NCBI RefSeq assembly: GCF_013294005.1
Contig: NZ_JABSNK010000006.1
Span: forward strand, 1 to 64,000
Source: Flavobacterium gelidicaeli
GTDB lineage: Bacteria > Bacteroidota > Bacteroidia > Flavobacteriales > Flavobacteriaceae
Direction: 5' to 3'
Length of the DNA stretch: 64,000 nucleotides
The notes beneath the pieces are model-generated. The model had not been told where the DNA came from. It saw only the letters and a list, made by a program, of their open reading frames with translations, and ran no database searches. This document shows positions 42,799 to 52,986 of the stretch, one piece after another. Positions within the stretch are counted from its first letter, which is position 1. Each line of letters starts with the position of its first letter. Made by a program: the position numbers and the translations under genes.

Positions 42799-45198
42799 TT
42801 AAGCTCCCATGATGTGTAAAACATGGAATTCCTTAGCTACTTTTAAAAAACCATCTTTTAAGAAAGCTTCCTTATCAAAGGCTACTTTTTCATTATTGAT
42901 TTGGATATCATTAATTTCAAAAGGCAATCCTATTAGGTTAATTTTATAATAATCGTAATTCGTTTCAAACTTACCTTCTTTGTGCAATTGTATAATAACC
43001 TCTTTATCGCGCCCAGTTACTTGAAACGTCAAAAAGCTAAACCTACCTTTTTTATAATCATATCCGTCTTGTGCATCTTCATAGACTACTGACTTTTCGT
43101 TTCCTTCTTTGTAATACACGTCTAATGTCAATTCATCAAAATCCAACTCTTCTACATATTGTTGAACAGGGTATTTTGGAATCACCGCTCCTGCTTTTAT
43201 AAACACCGGAATCTCATCAAATTTAGTATCTACCCACATCTCTTTTCCTCCAATAACGAGGTTGTTTGTCCAGTAGTTGTACCATTCACCGCGAGGCAAA
43301 TACATTCTTCTTCCTACCGCATTAGGTTCTAATATAGGGCAAACTAGGATTTGGTTTCCAAAAATAAACTCATCATTACGATAATGTGTTTGGATGTCGT
43401 CTTGATCATAATATACTAAGGGTTTTAACATAGGAACTCCCTCTTCTATATATTGCCAAAACATCGTGTACAAGTAGGGTAGTAATTGGTAACGCAGGTT
43501 AATAAACTTACGAGTAATATCAATTACCTCAACATCAAATGCCCATGGTTCTTGATTCCCATGATCACCAGATGAGTGCGTTCTACAAAAAGGATGAAAA
43601 ACCCCTAACTGAATCCATCTAGCGTATAATTCGCCGGAAGGCTGTTCAGCAAAACCACCAATATCAGAGCCTGTGAAACCCATTCCGGAAATAGACATGC
43701 GTTGCACTTGTATATTTGCAATCCATAAATGCTCCCAGGTAGCTACATTGTCGCCCGTCCATGAAGAACTGTAACGCTGCGTCCCAGAGTATGCGGATCT
43801 TGTAATAATAAAGGGCCTTTTAGGATAGGTATATTTCTTAACTCCGTGATAGGTTGCACGAGCCATTTGCATTCCATAGATGTTATGGGCTTTTCTATGA
43901 CTACAAGGGTTTCCGTCGTAATCATGGCGCACGTCCATAGGGAAAGTTTTATTAGGTACTTCCATAACTGCGGGTTCGTTCATATCGTTCCACACGCCTT
44001 TTACACCTACCTCAGCAATTAATTCTTTGAATAATCCGGCCCACCATTCTCTCACTTCGGGATTCGTGTAATCAGGAAAATTACATTCTCCAGGCCATAC
44101 CTTTCCCTTCATATAGGGACCATCGGCTCTTTTACAGAAATAATCATTCTTTAATGCCTCATTATAAACGTCATAATCTTTATCAATCTTAATTCCTGGA
44201 TCAATAATTACCACCGTTTTAAACCCATCATCAGCGAGTTCTTTCACCATTCTTTTTGGATCCGGAAAATAGTCTTTATTCCAAGTAAAACATCTAAAAC
44301 CATCCATGTAATCAATATCTAAATAAATAGCATCGCAAGGAATTTTTAACGCTCTAAATTTGGCTGTAATTTCTTTTACATTACTCTCCGGATAATAACT
44401 CCATTTACATTGATGATACCCTAGAGCCCATAATGGCGGTAGTTCCGGTTTACCAGTAAGATCAGTATAAGTAGTAACAACGTCCTCCATTTGTGGGCCG
44501 AAGATAAAGTAGTAATTCATCTCTCCTCCCTCTGACCAAAAGCTAGTAACATTTCTACGTTCTTGGCAGAAATCAAAAAAGGTTCTGAAGGTATTATCAA
44601 AGAAAATCCCGTAAGCTTGTTTATTTTGTAGTCCAATATAAAACGGAACTACTTTGTATAACGGTTCCTGATCTTTTTGAAAAGCATATTGATCTGTAGC
44701 AAAGTTTTCAATTCGTTTGCCTTTTAAGTTCATTTGAGTCGCTTTATCGCCTAAACCATAAAAGCTCTCTCCCTCCTTTGAAGCTTTACTCATTTTAACA
44801 ATGTTGCCACCAAATTCATAACTCTCCTCCCAATGAAACCCCAATTCATCCTCAAGCAAAACCAAATCATTAAGATCGTAGATAGAGACTCTTAAGTCGG
44901 CTTTTTGAATTTTACATTTAACTTTGCTAGTTTTTATTTGATAAAAAGTTTCCTCATCCGTCACTTCCAGAAAATTGTACCCGTGAGAATGGCTTTGATC
45001 AATAGCATACGAAAAGTCATTACTAAAATAACCCTTGGTAGTGAAACGAAACCGAATCAAACTATCTCTTAATACGGTGACTTTTAATATTACATTATTG
45101 TCAGTATGAAAGTAAAAAGAATCAACATTTTGTTCAAAAGAAACTATTTTTGAAGGATATAAATCTCCTTTATATTCTAATTCAGTATTTGTAATCAT
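42799..45198 (-). CDS. Glycoside hydrolase family 31 alpha-glucosidase
   Basis: This 799-residue enzyme has an N-terminal GH31 beta-sandwich, a TIM barrel with nucleophile Asp in GVWNDMNEPAV and acid/base Asp in SSWTGDNVATWEHLW, and C-terminal beta domains. No signal peptide is seen, so it probably acts in the cytoplasm on alpha-1,4-linked oligosaccharides from glycogen or imported maltodextrin. It lies about 200 bp downstream of glgB on the same strand and fits the glycogen gene cluster as a degradative partner. Confidence 0.92.
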   Translation of the reverse strand: MITNTELEYKGDLYPSKIVSFEQNVDSFYFHTDNNVILKVTVLRDSLIRFRFTTKGYFSNDFSYAIDQSHSHGYNFLEVTDEETFYQIKTSKVKCKIQKADLRVSIYDLNDLVLLEDELGFHWEESYEFGGNIVKMSKASKEGESFYGLGDKATQMNLKGKRIENFATDQYAFQKDQEPLYKVVPFYIGLQNKQAYGIFFDNTFRTFFDFCQERRNVTSFWSEGGEMNYYFIFGPQMEDVVTTYTDLTGKPELPPLWALGYHQCKWSYYPESNVKEITAKFRALKIPCDAIYLDIDYMDGFRCFTWNKDYFPDPKRMVKELADDGFKTVVIIDPGIKIDKDYDVYNEALKNDYFCKRADGPYMKGKVWPGECNFPDYTNPEVREWWAGLFKELIAEVGVKGVWNDMNEPAVMEVPNKTFPMDVRHDYDGNPCSHRKAHNIYGMQMARATYHGVKKYTYPKRPFIITRSAYSGTQRYSSSWTGDNVATWEHLWIANIQVQRMSISGMGFTGSDIGGFAEQPSGELYARWIQLGVFHPFCRTHSSGDHGNQEPWAFDVEVIDITRKFINLRYQLLPYLYTMFWQYIEEGVPMLKPLVYYDQDDIQTHYRNDEFIFGNQILVCPILEPNAVGRRMYLPRGEWYNYWTNNLVIGGKEMWVDTKFDEIPVFIKAGAVIPKYPVQQYVEELDFDELTLDVYYKEGNEKSVVYEDAQDGYDYKKGRFSFLTFQVTGRDKEVIIQLHKEGKFETNYDYYKINLIGLPFEINDIQINNEKVAFDKEAFLKDGFLKVAKEFHVLHIMGA

Positions 45199-45399
45199 AA
45201 GGTATGTTATTAATTTTTAAGCCTTTATTCCTAGGTAAAATTACAAAAAAACTTGATTTCTACTTGGTAATAAAAACAATATTAACGAAAACGTTATAAT
45301 GAAATAACGGCATCCAGAAGCACTAAATTATTGATTATTTATATTTTATGATTAGAAAAAAAGCATTCAATAATTAGCCGTTATTCTAAGCTAACTAAA

Positions 45400-47307
45400 T
45401 TATGAAATTTTAAAAACGTTAACACTTAATGGTCCTAACAATAATGCTGCTGAATAGTCTCTACCATCGTATGGAGAGGACTCAATTGTTACTTTTTCGT
45501 TATTTTTCACATCGCTACCGCCATATATTTTAGCATCAGAGTTAAAAATTGATATCAGTTCTCCTTTTTTAGGAATTCCTATTCGATAATTATCACGAAC
45601 AACCTCTGTAAAATTGCAGACTATTATAAGATCGTCTTTAGGATTATTTCCTTTGCGGATGAAAGAGAAAACTGCATTTTGATGATCATAATAATTAATC
45701 CATTCAAAACCTTCTTGACTAAATTGTTTTTCATACAAAGCGGCTTCCTTTTTATACAAGCTATTCAAATCAGTGACTAGTTTTTTTATGCCACTATGGT
45801 AAGGATATTGTAATAAATGCCAATCTAAACTTCCTTCAAAATTCCACTCATCACTTTGTCCAAACTCACACCCCATGAATAATAGCTTGGTTCCAGGATG
45901 GGTAAACATATAACCGTATAACAAACGTAAATTTGCAAATTTTTGCCATTCGTCACCAGGCATTCTTCCAGCAATAGATTTTTTACCATGCACTACTTCA
46001 TCATGCGATAGTGGCAACATAAAATTCTCAGAAAAAGCGTAGGTCATTGAGAAAGTCAATTCGTTTTGATGGTACTTTCTATAAACGGTTTCTTTTTTAA
46101 AATAATCAAGCGTATCATGCATCCAGCCCATCATCCATTTCATACCAAAGCCCAAGCCTCCCATTGAAGTAGGCTTAGATACCATAGGAAAAGAAGTACT
46201 TTCCTCTGCAATGGTTTGAACTCCCTCATAATTAGCATAAACTGCCTCATTGAATTCTTTTAGAAAGCTAATTGTGTCTAAATTTTCATTTCCTCCATAT
46301 ATATTTGGCTCCCACTCGCCTTCTTTTCGAGAATAATCTAAATACAACATTGATGCTACTGCGTCAACACGCAATCCATCAACATGATAATGTTGCAACC
46401 AGAATAATGCATTACTTATTAAAAAAGAACGCACTTCATTGCGGCCATAATTAAACACTAAACTTTTCCAGTCCGGATGATAGCCTTTTCTTCGATCTGG
46501 ATGTTCATAGAGATTAGAACCATCAAAAAATCCCAAACCGTGGGCATCATCTGGAAAATGAGAAGGAACCCAGTCAAGAATCACAGCTATTCCCGCTTGA
46601 TGTAATTTATCAATCAAGAACATAAAATCTTGTGGTTTTCCAAAACGTGAAGTAGGTGCAAAATACCCTGTTAATTGATAGCCCCATGACGGATCATAAG
46701 GATACTCCATTACGGGCATAAATTCTACATGAGTAAAACCTGTTTCTTTTACATAATTCACTAAATCATCAGCAAATTCTATATAAGTCAAAAAACGTTT
46801 TCCATTATTATGTCTTTTCCATGAACCAAGATGAACTTCATAAACAGAGTAGGGTTTGTCTAATCCATTGTGATTTTGACGCACATTCATCCAGTTCTTA
46901 TCTTTCCATTTATAGTCTAAGTCCCAAACTACTGAGGCCGTATGAGGTGGCTTTTCACAATAAAAAGCAAATGGATCTGCTTTCTCTGTTACAATATCAT
47001 TATTAGTTGATTGAATTTTATATTTATAAATAGCACCTTGTTGTACATTTGGAATAAAACCTTCCCAAATACCTGATGAATCCCAGCGTACTTCTAATAA
47101 ATGCGCTCCTTGTGTCCAGTAATTAAAATCACCTACAACAGAGACTGTCTTTGCAGTAGGTGCCCAAACGGCAAAATAAACGCCTTGTACCCCCTCTTTT
47201 TCTATTAAATGTGCTCCTAACTTTTCATATAAACGAAAATGCTTGCCAGCTTTAAACAAATCAATATCAAAATCAGTAAAAAGAGAATGTGATAATACGT
47301 TACTCAT
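45400..47307 (-). CDS. glgB: 1,4-alpha-glucan branching enzyme
   Basis: The product is 635 residues: an N-terminal CBM48 module (GVYFAVWAPTAKTVSVVGDFN), a GH13 barrel with nucleophile Asp in DGLRVDAVASMLYLDY, acid/base Glu in IAEEST and Asp in LSHDEVVHGK, and a C-terminal beta domain. It makes alpha-1,6 branches in glycogen. It lacks the long N-terminal domain of enterobacterial GlgB, which is normal for this lineage. It is 60 bp downstream of glgC in the same operon. Confidence 0.95.
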   Translation of the reverse strand: MSNVLSHSLFTDFDIDLFKAGKHFRLYEKLGAHLIEKEGVQGVYFAVWAPTAKTVSVVGDFNYWTQGAHLLEVRWDSSGIWEGFIPNVQQGAIYKYKIQSTNNDIVTEKADPFAFYCEKPPHTASVVWDLDYKWKDKNWMNVRQNHNGLDKPYSVYEVHLGSWKRHNNGKRFLTYIEFADDLVNYVKETGFTHVEFMPVMEYPYDPSWGYQLTGYFAPTSRFGKPQDFMFLIDKLHQAGIAVILDWVPSHFPDDAHGLGFFDGSNLYEHPDRRKGYHPDWKSLVFNYGRNEVRSFLISNALFWLQHYHVDGLRVDAVASMLYLDYSRKEGEWEPNIYGGNENLDTISFLKEFNEAVYANYEGVQTIAEESTSFPMVSKPTSMGGLGFGMKWMMGWMHDTLDYFKKETVYRKYHQNELTFSMTYAFSENFMLPLSHDEVVHGKKSIAGRMPGDEWQKFANLRLLYGYMFTHPGTKLLFMGCEFGQSDEWNFEGSLDWHLLQYPYHSGIKKLVTDLNSLYKKEAALYEKQFSQEGFEWINYYDHQNAVFSFIRKGNNPKDDLIIVCNFTEVVRDNYRIGIPKKGELISIFNSDAKIYGGSDVKNNEKVTIESSPYDGRDYSAALLLGPLSVNVFKIS

Positions 47308-47367
47308 ATAAGCGTGTATAATGCTAACTATAAATTAGACTATTAGTATAAAAATAATTTTTGATTG

Positions 47368-48648
47368 CTATTCTATTCTATAATTATCTGGTATAATTGC
47401 ACCTTTTTTAATGACTACAATACCTTCTTTAATAGCATATAAATCATTATTAAAATCTGCAAGATGTTGTCCACCATTGATATAAATATCATTCCCTAGT
47501 CTGCAATTTTTATCTACAAGAGCATTATTTATAAAACACCTTTCTCCTATTCCTATTAATGTTTTATTATTGGCTTTATCTTTATCCATATCTTCTAGGC
47601 TTTGATAAAAATCATTACCCATTACATAAGTATTTTGAATTACACTTCCTTCTCCTATTCGAGAACGAATCCCAATAACCGACTTCTTTATCTCCTTAGC
47701 ACTAATAATACACCCTTCAGATATTAAGGATTTTTCAATTAGCGAATTATTAAATTTAGATGGTGGTAATAAACGCGGTCTCGTATATATTTTATTGTCA
47801 TTATCGAATAAGTTAAATTTTGGAATGTCATCGGTTAAACCAATGTTAGCCTCAAAAAACGAATCTATATTACCAATATCAGTCCAATAACCCTCATATT
47901 GATAACTTAATAACTTGCGTTTCCCTACAGCTTGCGGAATAATTTCTTTTCCGAAATCTTTAGTGTCTGGGTCAGCCATTAACTCAATCAACAACTCTCT
48001 ATTAAAAATATAGATTCCCATAGAAGCCAAGTATAATTTACCCTCGCTTTTCATTTGATCACTCACCTCCGACTCCCAGTCAACTAATAATTCCTTAACT
48101 GGTTTTTCTATAAACGATTCAATACCGTTCTCATGGTTTGTTTTTAATATTCCAAAATCAGGTGCATCTTTAGCATTTACTGGTAAAGTAGCCACAGTGA
48201 TTTCGGCACCAGAATTTATGTGGGCTTCAATCATATCGTTAAAATCCATTTGATACAACTGATCTCCGGATAAAATTAAAGCGTAATCAAAATCATGATT
48301 TAAAAAATGCGGCATGCATTGTCTTACAGCATCTGCTGTGCCTTGAAACCACGTAGGATTGTCTGGAGTTTGCTCCGCAGCTAGAACATCTACAAATGCT
48401 TGACTAAAAGCATTAAAAGTGTAGGTGTTTTTAATGTGCGCATTTAAGGAAGCTGAGTTAAATTGGGTTAAAACAAACATTCTCTTAATGTCTGAGTTCA
48501 TACAATTTGAAATAGGAATATCAACTAATCTATATTTCCCAGCAATAGGCACTGCAGGTTTTGACCGTGTAGCAGTTAAGGGATATAATCTTGAACCTTG
48601 ACCTCCACCTAGAATAATCGAAACAACATTTTTCTTTTTGACTCTCAT
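47368..48648 (-). CDS. glgC: Glucose-1-phosphate adenylyltransferase
   Basis: The product is 426 residues from the ATG at 48648, which overlaps the glgA stop as ATGA; a longer frame to 48693 runs into glgA. The nucleotide-binding signature GGGQGSRLYPLT, SKPAVPIAGKYRLVDIPISN, and the left-handed beta-helix C-terminus identify ADP-glucose pyrophosphorylase, the committed and allosterically controlled step of glycogen synthesis. Coupled translation with glgA is likely. Confidence 0.95.
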   Translation of the reverse strand: MRVKKKNVVSIILGGGQGSRLYPLTATRSKPAVPIAGKYRLVDIPISNCMNSDIKRMFVLTQFNSASLNAHIKNTYTFNAFSQAFVDVLAAEQTPDNPTWFQGTADAVRQCMPHFLNHDFDYALILSGDQLYQMDFNDMIEAHINSGAEITVATLPVNAKDAPDFGILKTNHENGIESFIEKPVKELLVDWESEVSDQMKSEGKLYLASMGIYIFNRELLIELMADPDTKDFGKEIIPQAVGKRKLLSYQYEGYWTDIGNIDSFFEANIGLTDDIPKFNLFDNDNKIYTRPRLLPPSKFNNSLIEKSLISEGCIISAKEIKKSVIGIRSRIGEGSVIQNTYVMGNDFYQSLEDMDKDKANNKTLIGIGERCFINNALVDKNCRLGNDIYINGGQHLADFNNDLYAIKEGIVVIKKGAIIPDNYRIE

Positions 48649-50066
48649 ACTTTTGCTATTAATAATTTGTACATTTCTAAATACTCTTGACAAACTCGCT
48701 CCCAGGAATGGTCTGTGTTCATTCCTAATTTTATTATTTTATTTAAATGATCTTTATCTTGGTATAAATTTATTGCTCTTTGAATAGAATAAAAAATGTC
48801 TCCTACTGAAGCCTGATCATGACATATACCATTTCCTCCATCTCCAAAATCGATTACGGTATCTTTTAAACCGCCCGTTCTCCTAACAATAGGCACCGTT
48901 CCATAGCGCATAGCGTACATTTGGTTCAAACCACAAGGTTCTACTCGTGACGGCATCATTAAGAAATCAGCACCACCGTAAATTAAATGGGCTAACTCTT
49001 CATTATACCCTATGTAGGTATTGTAATTGCCTTTATAATCAATTAGCAAACTATTGAGGTCTTTTTCTATTTCAGTATTCCCAGAGCCTAGAATTAGAAT
49101 ATTAATTTCTTTATAATTTTGTGATAATGCTAGTGCAGCAGCTTGTGGCAATAAATCACCTCCTTTTTCTTCCAGTAATCTCCCTATAAATGAAAATAAT
49201 GGTTTGCTTGGATCCAAATTGAATAATTTACACAAGACTTTTTTATTGTCGCTCTTTCCTGTTTCAAATGCTGTAATGTCATAATTATTTTCTAGCATTT
49301 TATCCGTTTCGGGATTCCAAACGTCAGTATCTATTCCGTTTAAAATGCCTATTGATTTATAACGCACCATGTTAAATAACGGTTCAAGACCATTTGCAAA
49401 CTCATTAATTTCATCTAGATAACTAGGAGAAACAGTCGTTACCTGCCAAGCACACTTTACCCCTACAGCAAGAGAGTTAATACAATTGCCCCATTCTAAT
49501 AAATTAGCATGCTCTAAATTAAATTCAGCTAAGTAATTTAGTTTATCAAAACCAAATTGTCCTTGATACAAACCATTATGTATGGTAATAATAGAAGGGA
49601 CTCTTCTTAATTTCTCGTATTTATAGCTATACAACATCATAAACGGAATCAATCCTGTATGATGATCGTGACAATTTATAATATCCGGCATACACTCTCG
49701 AGAAACAATCCAGTCTAACGTTGCAATTTGAAAGGACACAAAACGCTCTATGTCATCTTCGTAACTATATACATTAGGTCGGTCAAATAATTCTGGTATG
49801 TCAACGAGGTACAATTCAAAACCCAATATATCTGTGGCTTCTTTAAGTATGTTAAAACAAAAATCAAACTTACCTAGCTTAACACTACCTGAATAAACGC
49901 TCTCAAAAACATTCTCTTTTTTAAACTTGGTGTCATAACACGGTATTATAACTTTTACATCTTGGTTGGCTGCTTTTTGATACTTAGGTAATGCACCTAC
50001 TACGTCAGCTAAACCTCCTACTTTTGCAACTGGGTAACATTCTGCACTAATGTGAAATATTTCCAT
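48645..50066 (-). CDS. glgA: Glycogen synthase
   Basis: This 473-residue GT5 enzyme opens with MEIFHISAECYPVAKVGGLADV, whose KVGGL binds ADP-glucose. The GT1-like C-terminal domain contains IGRLLEEKGGDLL and EPCGLNQMYAMRYGTVPIVRRTGGL. It elongates alpha-1,4-glucan chains in the cytoplasm. It is the first gene of the glgA-glgC-glgB-GH31 cluster and shares a 4 bp overlap with glgC. Confidence 0.95.
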   Translation of the reverse strand: MEIFHISAECYPVAKVGGLADVVGALPKYQKAANQDVKVIIPCYDTKFKKENVFESVYSGSVKLGKFDFCFNILKEATDILGFELYLVDIPELFDRPNVYSYEDDIERFVSFQIATLDWIVSRECMPDIINCHDHHTGLIPFMMLYSYKYEKLRRVPSIITIHNGLYQGQFGFDKLNYLAEFNLEHANLLEWGNCINSLAVGVKCAWQVTTVSPSYLDEINEFANGLEPLFNMVRYKSIGILNGIDTDVWNPETDKMLENNYDITAFETGKSDNKKVLCKLFNLDPSKPLFSFIGRLLEEKGGDLLPQAAALALSQNYKEINILILGSGNTEIEKDLNSLLIDYKGNYNTYIGYNEELAHLIYGGADFLMMPSRVEPCGLNQMYAMRYGTVPIVRRTGGLKDTVIDFGDGGNGICHDQASVGDIFYSIQRAINLYQDKDHLNKIIKLGMNTDHSWERVCQEYLEMYKLLIAKV

Positions 50067-50247
50067 TCGTTAATTTTGAAATGCTGTTAATTATCTGGTT
50101 TTTAAAAGATAGCCTTATTTCTAACACAACAACCGTCATGTAAGTCATAATAAAGGCAGTAATTATTTATAAAATACAGTACATTTATCTTTTTCTAAAA
50201 TTAGTGAAAAATAAATAAAATAAAAGAGCTCTTAAAAATTTATTGAT

Positions 50248-51117
50248 ATGTCAAAAAAGAAACCTAATACTACACAATCCACAAAAATTCCCGCCATAAT
50301 TACGGGAACAAGCAAACTAATCTCATATATTTCTCCAAAATTAACCACACTTTTTGCTTCTAAATTATTTACAACGCCTATAAAACACAAAACTCCTAAG
50401 CGAGAATTTGAAATGATTGCTAATAGTATTCAAAAAAAAATTCTTATCCCTGAAATAAAAAAGGAAGTTGTAGTCTATGAATATGGTATTAGTGACAAAA
50501 AAGTTTTACTCGTTCATGGATGGTCTGGTCGCGGGACGCAATTAGTAAAAATTGCAGACGAATTTATAAAAGCAGGCTTTTCAATAATAAGCTTTGACGC
50601 GCCTGGACACGGTAAATCTCCTGGAAACAATAGCATCATGGTCGATTTTATTGCCACAATTCATGAAATAGACAAACTATATGGTCCGTTTGAAGCTGCC
50701 ATTGGACACTCACTTGGTGGCATGTCAGTAATTAATGCCATTAAAGAAGGGCTTAAAGTAAAAAACGCTACGATTATAGGTAGTGGCGATGTAGTTCAGG
50801 ATATTATTGATGATTTTATATCTAAATTAAAATTACCAGCAAAATATGCAGTATTACTTAGAGAGTTTTTCGAAAAAAAATACGGCGGAAAAATGAGTGA
50901 CTATTCTGTTTTCAAAGCAGCTCAGAGCCTCACAATTCCCGTTTTAGTAATTCATGACAATCAAGACTATGAAGTTCCTGTATCTGCAGGTCTTAATATA
51001 TACAAGCATTTAGCTAACGGCGAACTAATGCTAACTGAAAATCTAGGACACCGAAAAATATTAGGCGACACCCAAGTTATCGAAAAAGTCGTTAACTTTA
51101 CACGTACTCATCTATAA
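50248..51117 (+). CDS. Alpha/beta hydrolase
   Basis: The product is 289 residues. The oxyanion/strand motif LLVHGWSGRGTQL, nucleophile elbow GHSLGG, acid region VIHDNQDYEVP and catalytic His in LGHRKILG give a complete triad. No signal peptide is present, so it is cytoplasmic. It is 11 bp upstream of msrB and likely co-transcribed. The substrate is unknown. Confidence 0.85.
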   Translation: MSKKKPNTTQSTKIPAIITGTSKLISYISPKLTTLFASKLFTTPIKHKTPKREFEMIANSIQKKILIPEIKKEVVVYEYGISDKKVLLVHGWSGRGTQLVKIADEFIKAGFSIISFDAPGHGKSPGNNSIMVDFIATIHEIDKLYGPFEAAIGHSLGGMSVINAIKEGLKVKNATIIGSGDVVQDIIDDFISKLKLPAKYAVLLREFFEKKYGGKMSDYSVFKAAQSLTIPVLVIHDNQDYEVPVSAGLNIYKHLANGELMLTENLGHRKILGDTQVIEKVVNFTRTHL

Positions 51118-51128
51118 AAAATCACAAA

Positions 51129-51518
51129 ATGGAATATCCTTTAAATAAAACTGAAGAACAATGGAAAGAAGAATTAGGTGAAGAAAGATACCAAATTCTA
51201 CGCCAAAAAGGAACTGAAAGAGCACACACTGGAGCATATAATCTAAATTACGAAAAAGGGACTTATTGCTGCGGTGCTTGCAAGGAACCGCTTTTTGCAA
51301 GTGACTCTAAGTTTGATGCTCACTGCGGTTGGCCCTCTTTTGACGATGCCATTCCCGGAAAAGTAAAAAATGTACTTGATAAATCACACGGCATGATTCG
51401 TACCGAAATTGTTTGTGCAAATTGTGGAAGTCATTTAGGACACGTTTTCAATGATGGCCCCACACAAACAGGACAACGTTTTTGTGTAAACTCCCTTTCT
51501 GTGGATTTCGAGAAATAG
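51129..51518 (+). CDS. msrB: Peptide-methionine (R)-S-oxide reductase
   Basis: The product is 129 residues. The zinc-binding pairs CCGAC and CANCG, the conserved HCGWPSF and the catalytic Cys in GQRFCVNSLSVDF define MsrB, which reduces methionine-R-sulfoxide in oxidised proteins. The length is typical of a single-domain enzyme. It forms a two-gene unit with the upstream hydrolase. Confidence 0.96.
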   Translation: MEYPLNKTEEQWKEELGEERYQILRQKGTERAHTGAYNLNYEKGTYCCGACKEPLFASDSKFDAHCGWPSFDDAIPGKVKNVLDKSHGMIRTEIVCANCGSHLGHVFNDGPTQTGQRFCVNSLSVDFEK

Positions 51519-51534
51519 TAAAATAAGATTAGCT

Positions 51535-51650
51535 TGGAGGTGCCCTTCCTAAAAAAGTCAGGTCGCGCTATCCGCTACAAGTCTGCGCTCTTCCTGCGTC
51601 AGGCTGTGGGCTTTTCGCTACTATCCCTCACCCATAAAAGTGTATAAATC
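51535..51650. repeat. GC-richer intergenic repeat-like segment
   Basis: A non-coding stretch containing GTCGCGCTATCCGCTACAAG and GCTACTATCCCTCACCC stands out by its composition. From memory, Flavobacterium genomes carry many intergenic elements with paired 'CTATCCGCT' and 'CTATCCCT' boxes; this looks like one. It does not resemble rRNA or tRNA. I cannot confirm copies from this window. Confidence 0.45.
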
Positions 51651-51663
51651 ACTCATAAAAATA

Positions 51664-51704
51664 AAAAAGCTATTATATCACAACCGGATATAATAGCTTT
51701 TTTT
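51664..51704. terminator. Bidirectional terminator
   Basis: AAAAAAGCTATTATATC and GATATAATAGCTTTTTT arms flank a short loop between convergent msrB and the nitronate monooxygenase gene. Confidence 0.85.
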
Positions 51705-51737
51705 TATAGGATATTTGTCAAAACAAACATTGTAATA

Positions 51738-52688
51738 TTAAGAACAAATTCGGTCAACAATTTTAGAAACAGTACTTATTTCAGTCGTGTTTTCAATTGT
51801 AGGACCAGCAACCCAAACCGTTTTATACGTAACCTCAGTTGCCGCTTTTGTCACTGCATTAGAACCTATCATATAACGGATCATTTTAACCCATTTTTTT
51901 AAGGTTTTATTCTTGTTTAAGGTTCTTTCTATCCAAGATTGTCGGGTACCTACTTTTTGAACATAAGGCGTGTTAATTACGGTACAAGGCGTTCCTGAAA
52001 TTTTCTCAGTCAATACAATGTCTTTTGCACTATAATCTACACAAGCTTGTTTGTATTCTTCTGAAACTCCCGACTCTATTGTCGCAATAAACGGACTACC
52101 AACTGATACCCCTACTGCACCATACGACATCATTAAATCCAATTCTTTCTTAGTACTCACACCACCTGCTGAAATTACAGGTAACATAGTATTTTCGTTT
52201 AATTCTTTGATTAATTTCTCTGGCGAAAGATTTCCGCGGTGCCCTCCTGCTTGATTGTTTACTGCTATTAAAGCATCTCCTCCAAGACTCTCTACTTTTT
52301 TGGCGAAAGCCAAATCAGTTACGTCACAAAAAACTTTAATTCCAACTTTATGAGCTGCATTAATCGTTTCTTCAGGCGAGCCTAAAGAGGTAATTATAAA
52401 GTCTACTTTTTCCTCACATAAAACCGCTAGTTGGTCTTTATATTTGATATTCGATTTATTCACAATTAAATTATAACCAAAACTTCCACCAGGAACTTTA
52501 GCCGCTTTCAATTCTTGAATTGAAGCACGCAACTCTTCTAGCGTACGGTAATTCAATGCTGGAATGCATCCAGCAACACCCGCTTTCATTCCTTCGATTA
52601 CCATTTTAGTATTCGAAACAAGAAACATAGGCGCCATAATTAACGGACGATTAATTTGCAATAGTGATGTAAGCGTAGGTTTTATCAT
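51738..52688 (-). CDS. Nitronate monooxygenase / NAD(P)H-dependent flavin oxidoreductase
   Basis: This 316-residue FMN-binding TIM barrel of the NMO/2-nitropropane dioxygenase family has RPLIMAPMFLVSN at the N-terminus, NQAGGHRG after strand 5 and PVISAGGVSTKKELDLMMSYGA near the phosphate-binding loop. The family oxidises alkyl nitronates, which are metabolic poisons, or acts as an NADH:quinone reductase; which applies here is not decidable. A TATATTTG -7 element lies 22 bp upstream (52710-52717, minus strand). Confidence 0.88.
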   Translation of the reverse strand: MIKPTLTSLLQINRPLIMAPMFLVSNTKMVIEGMKAGVAGCIPALNYRTLEELRASIQELKAAKVPGGSFGYNLIVNKSNIKYKDQLAVLCEEKVDFIITSLGSPEETINAAHKVGIKVFCDVTDLAFAKKVESLGGDALIAVNNQAGGHRGNLSPEKLIKELNENTMLPVISAGGVSTKKELDLMMSYGAVGVSVGSPFIATIESGVSEEYKQACVDYSAKDIVLTEKISGTPCTVINTPYVQKVGTRQSWIERTLNKNKTLKKWVKMIRYMIGSNAVTKAATEVTYKTVWVAGPTIENTTEISTVSKIVDRICS

Positions 52689-52958
52689 TTTTGGGATTTT
52701 TTAATCTAACAAATATATACAAATTTACTATGCGTGCCTAGTATATTTGTCTCAAACCAAATTATAGGAATTCCTTTTAATCACTTTTATGCCATACAAT
52801 ATCAAAAAATACAAATGTAAATTACGTTACTTTAAAATCAATAAATCGTAACTACTTAATAAATAGTGTTTTAATTTTTAAATTATTTTAATTTAAAATA
52901 TCATTTATCACAACAAGAAAATTTAAACACTTTTTCTTTTATTATTTGAAATAAATTA

Positions 52959-52977
52959 TAACTTTGCAATTCAAAGT
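52959..52977 (+). promoter_or_regulatory. Promoter with overlapping inverted-repeat operator
   Basis: TAACTTTG (52959-52966) matches the -7 TAnnTTTG box. It overlaps the inverted repeat ACTTTG-CAATT-CAAAGT (52961-52977). The same 6-5-6 repeat followed by ACTTT occurs before the DUF4173 gene. Its placement would let a bound regulator block the promoter. Confidence 0.6.
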
Positions 52978-52986
52978 ACTTTAATT

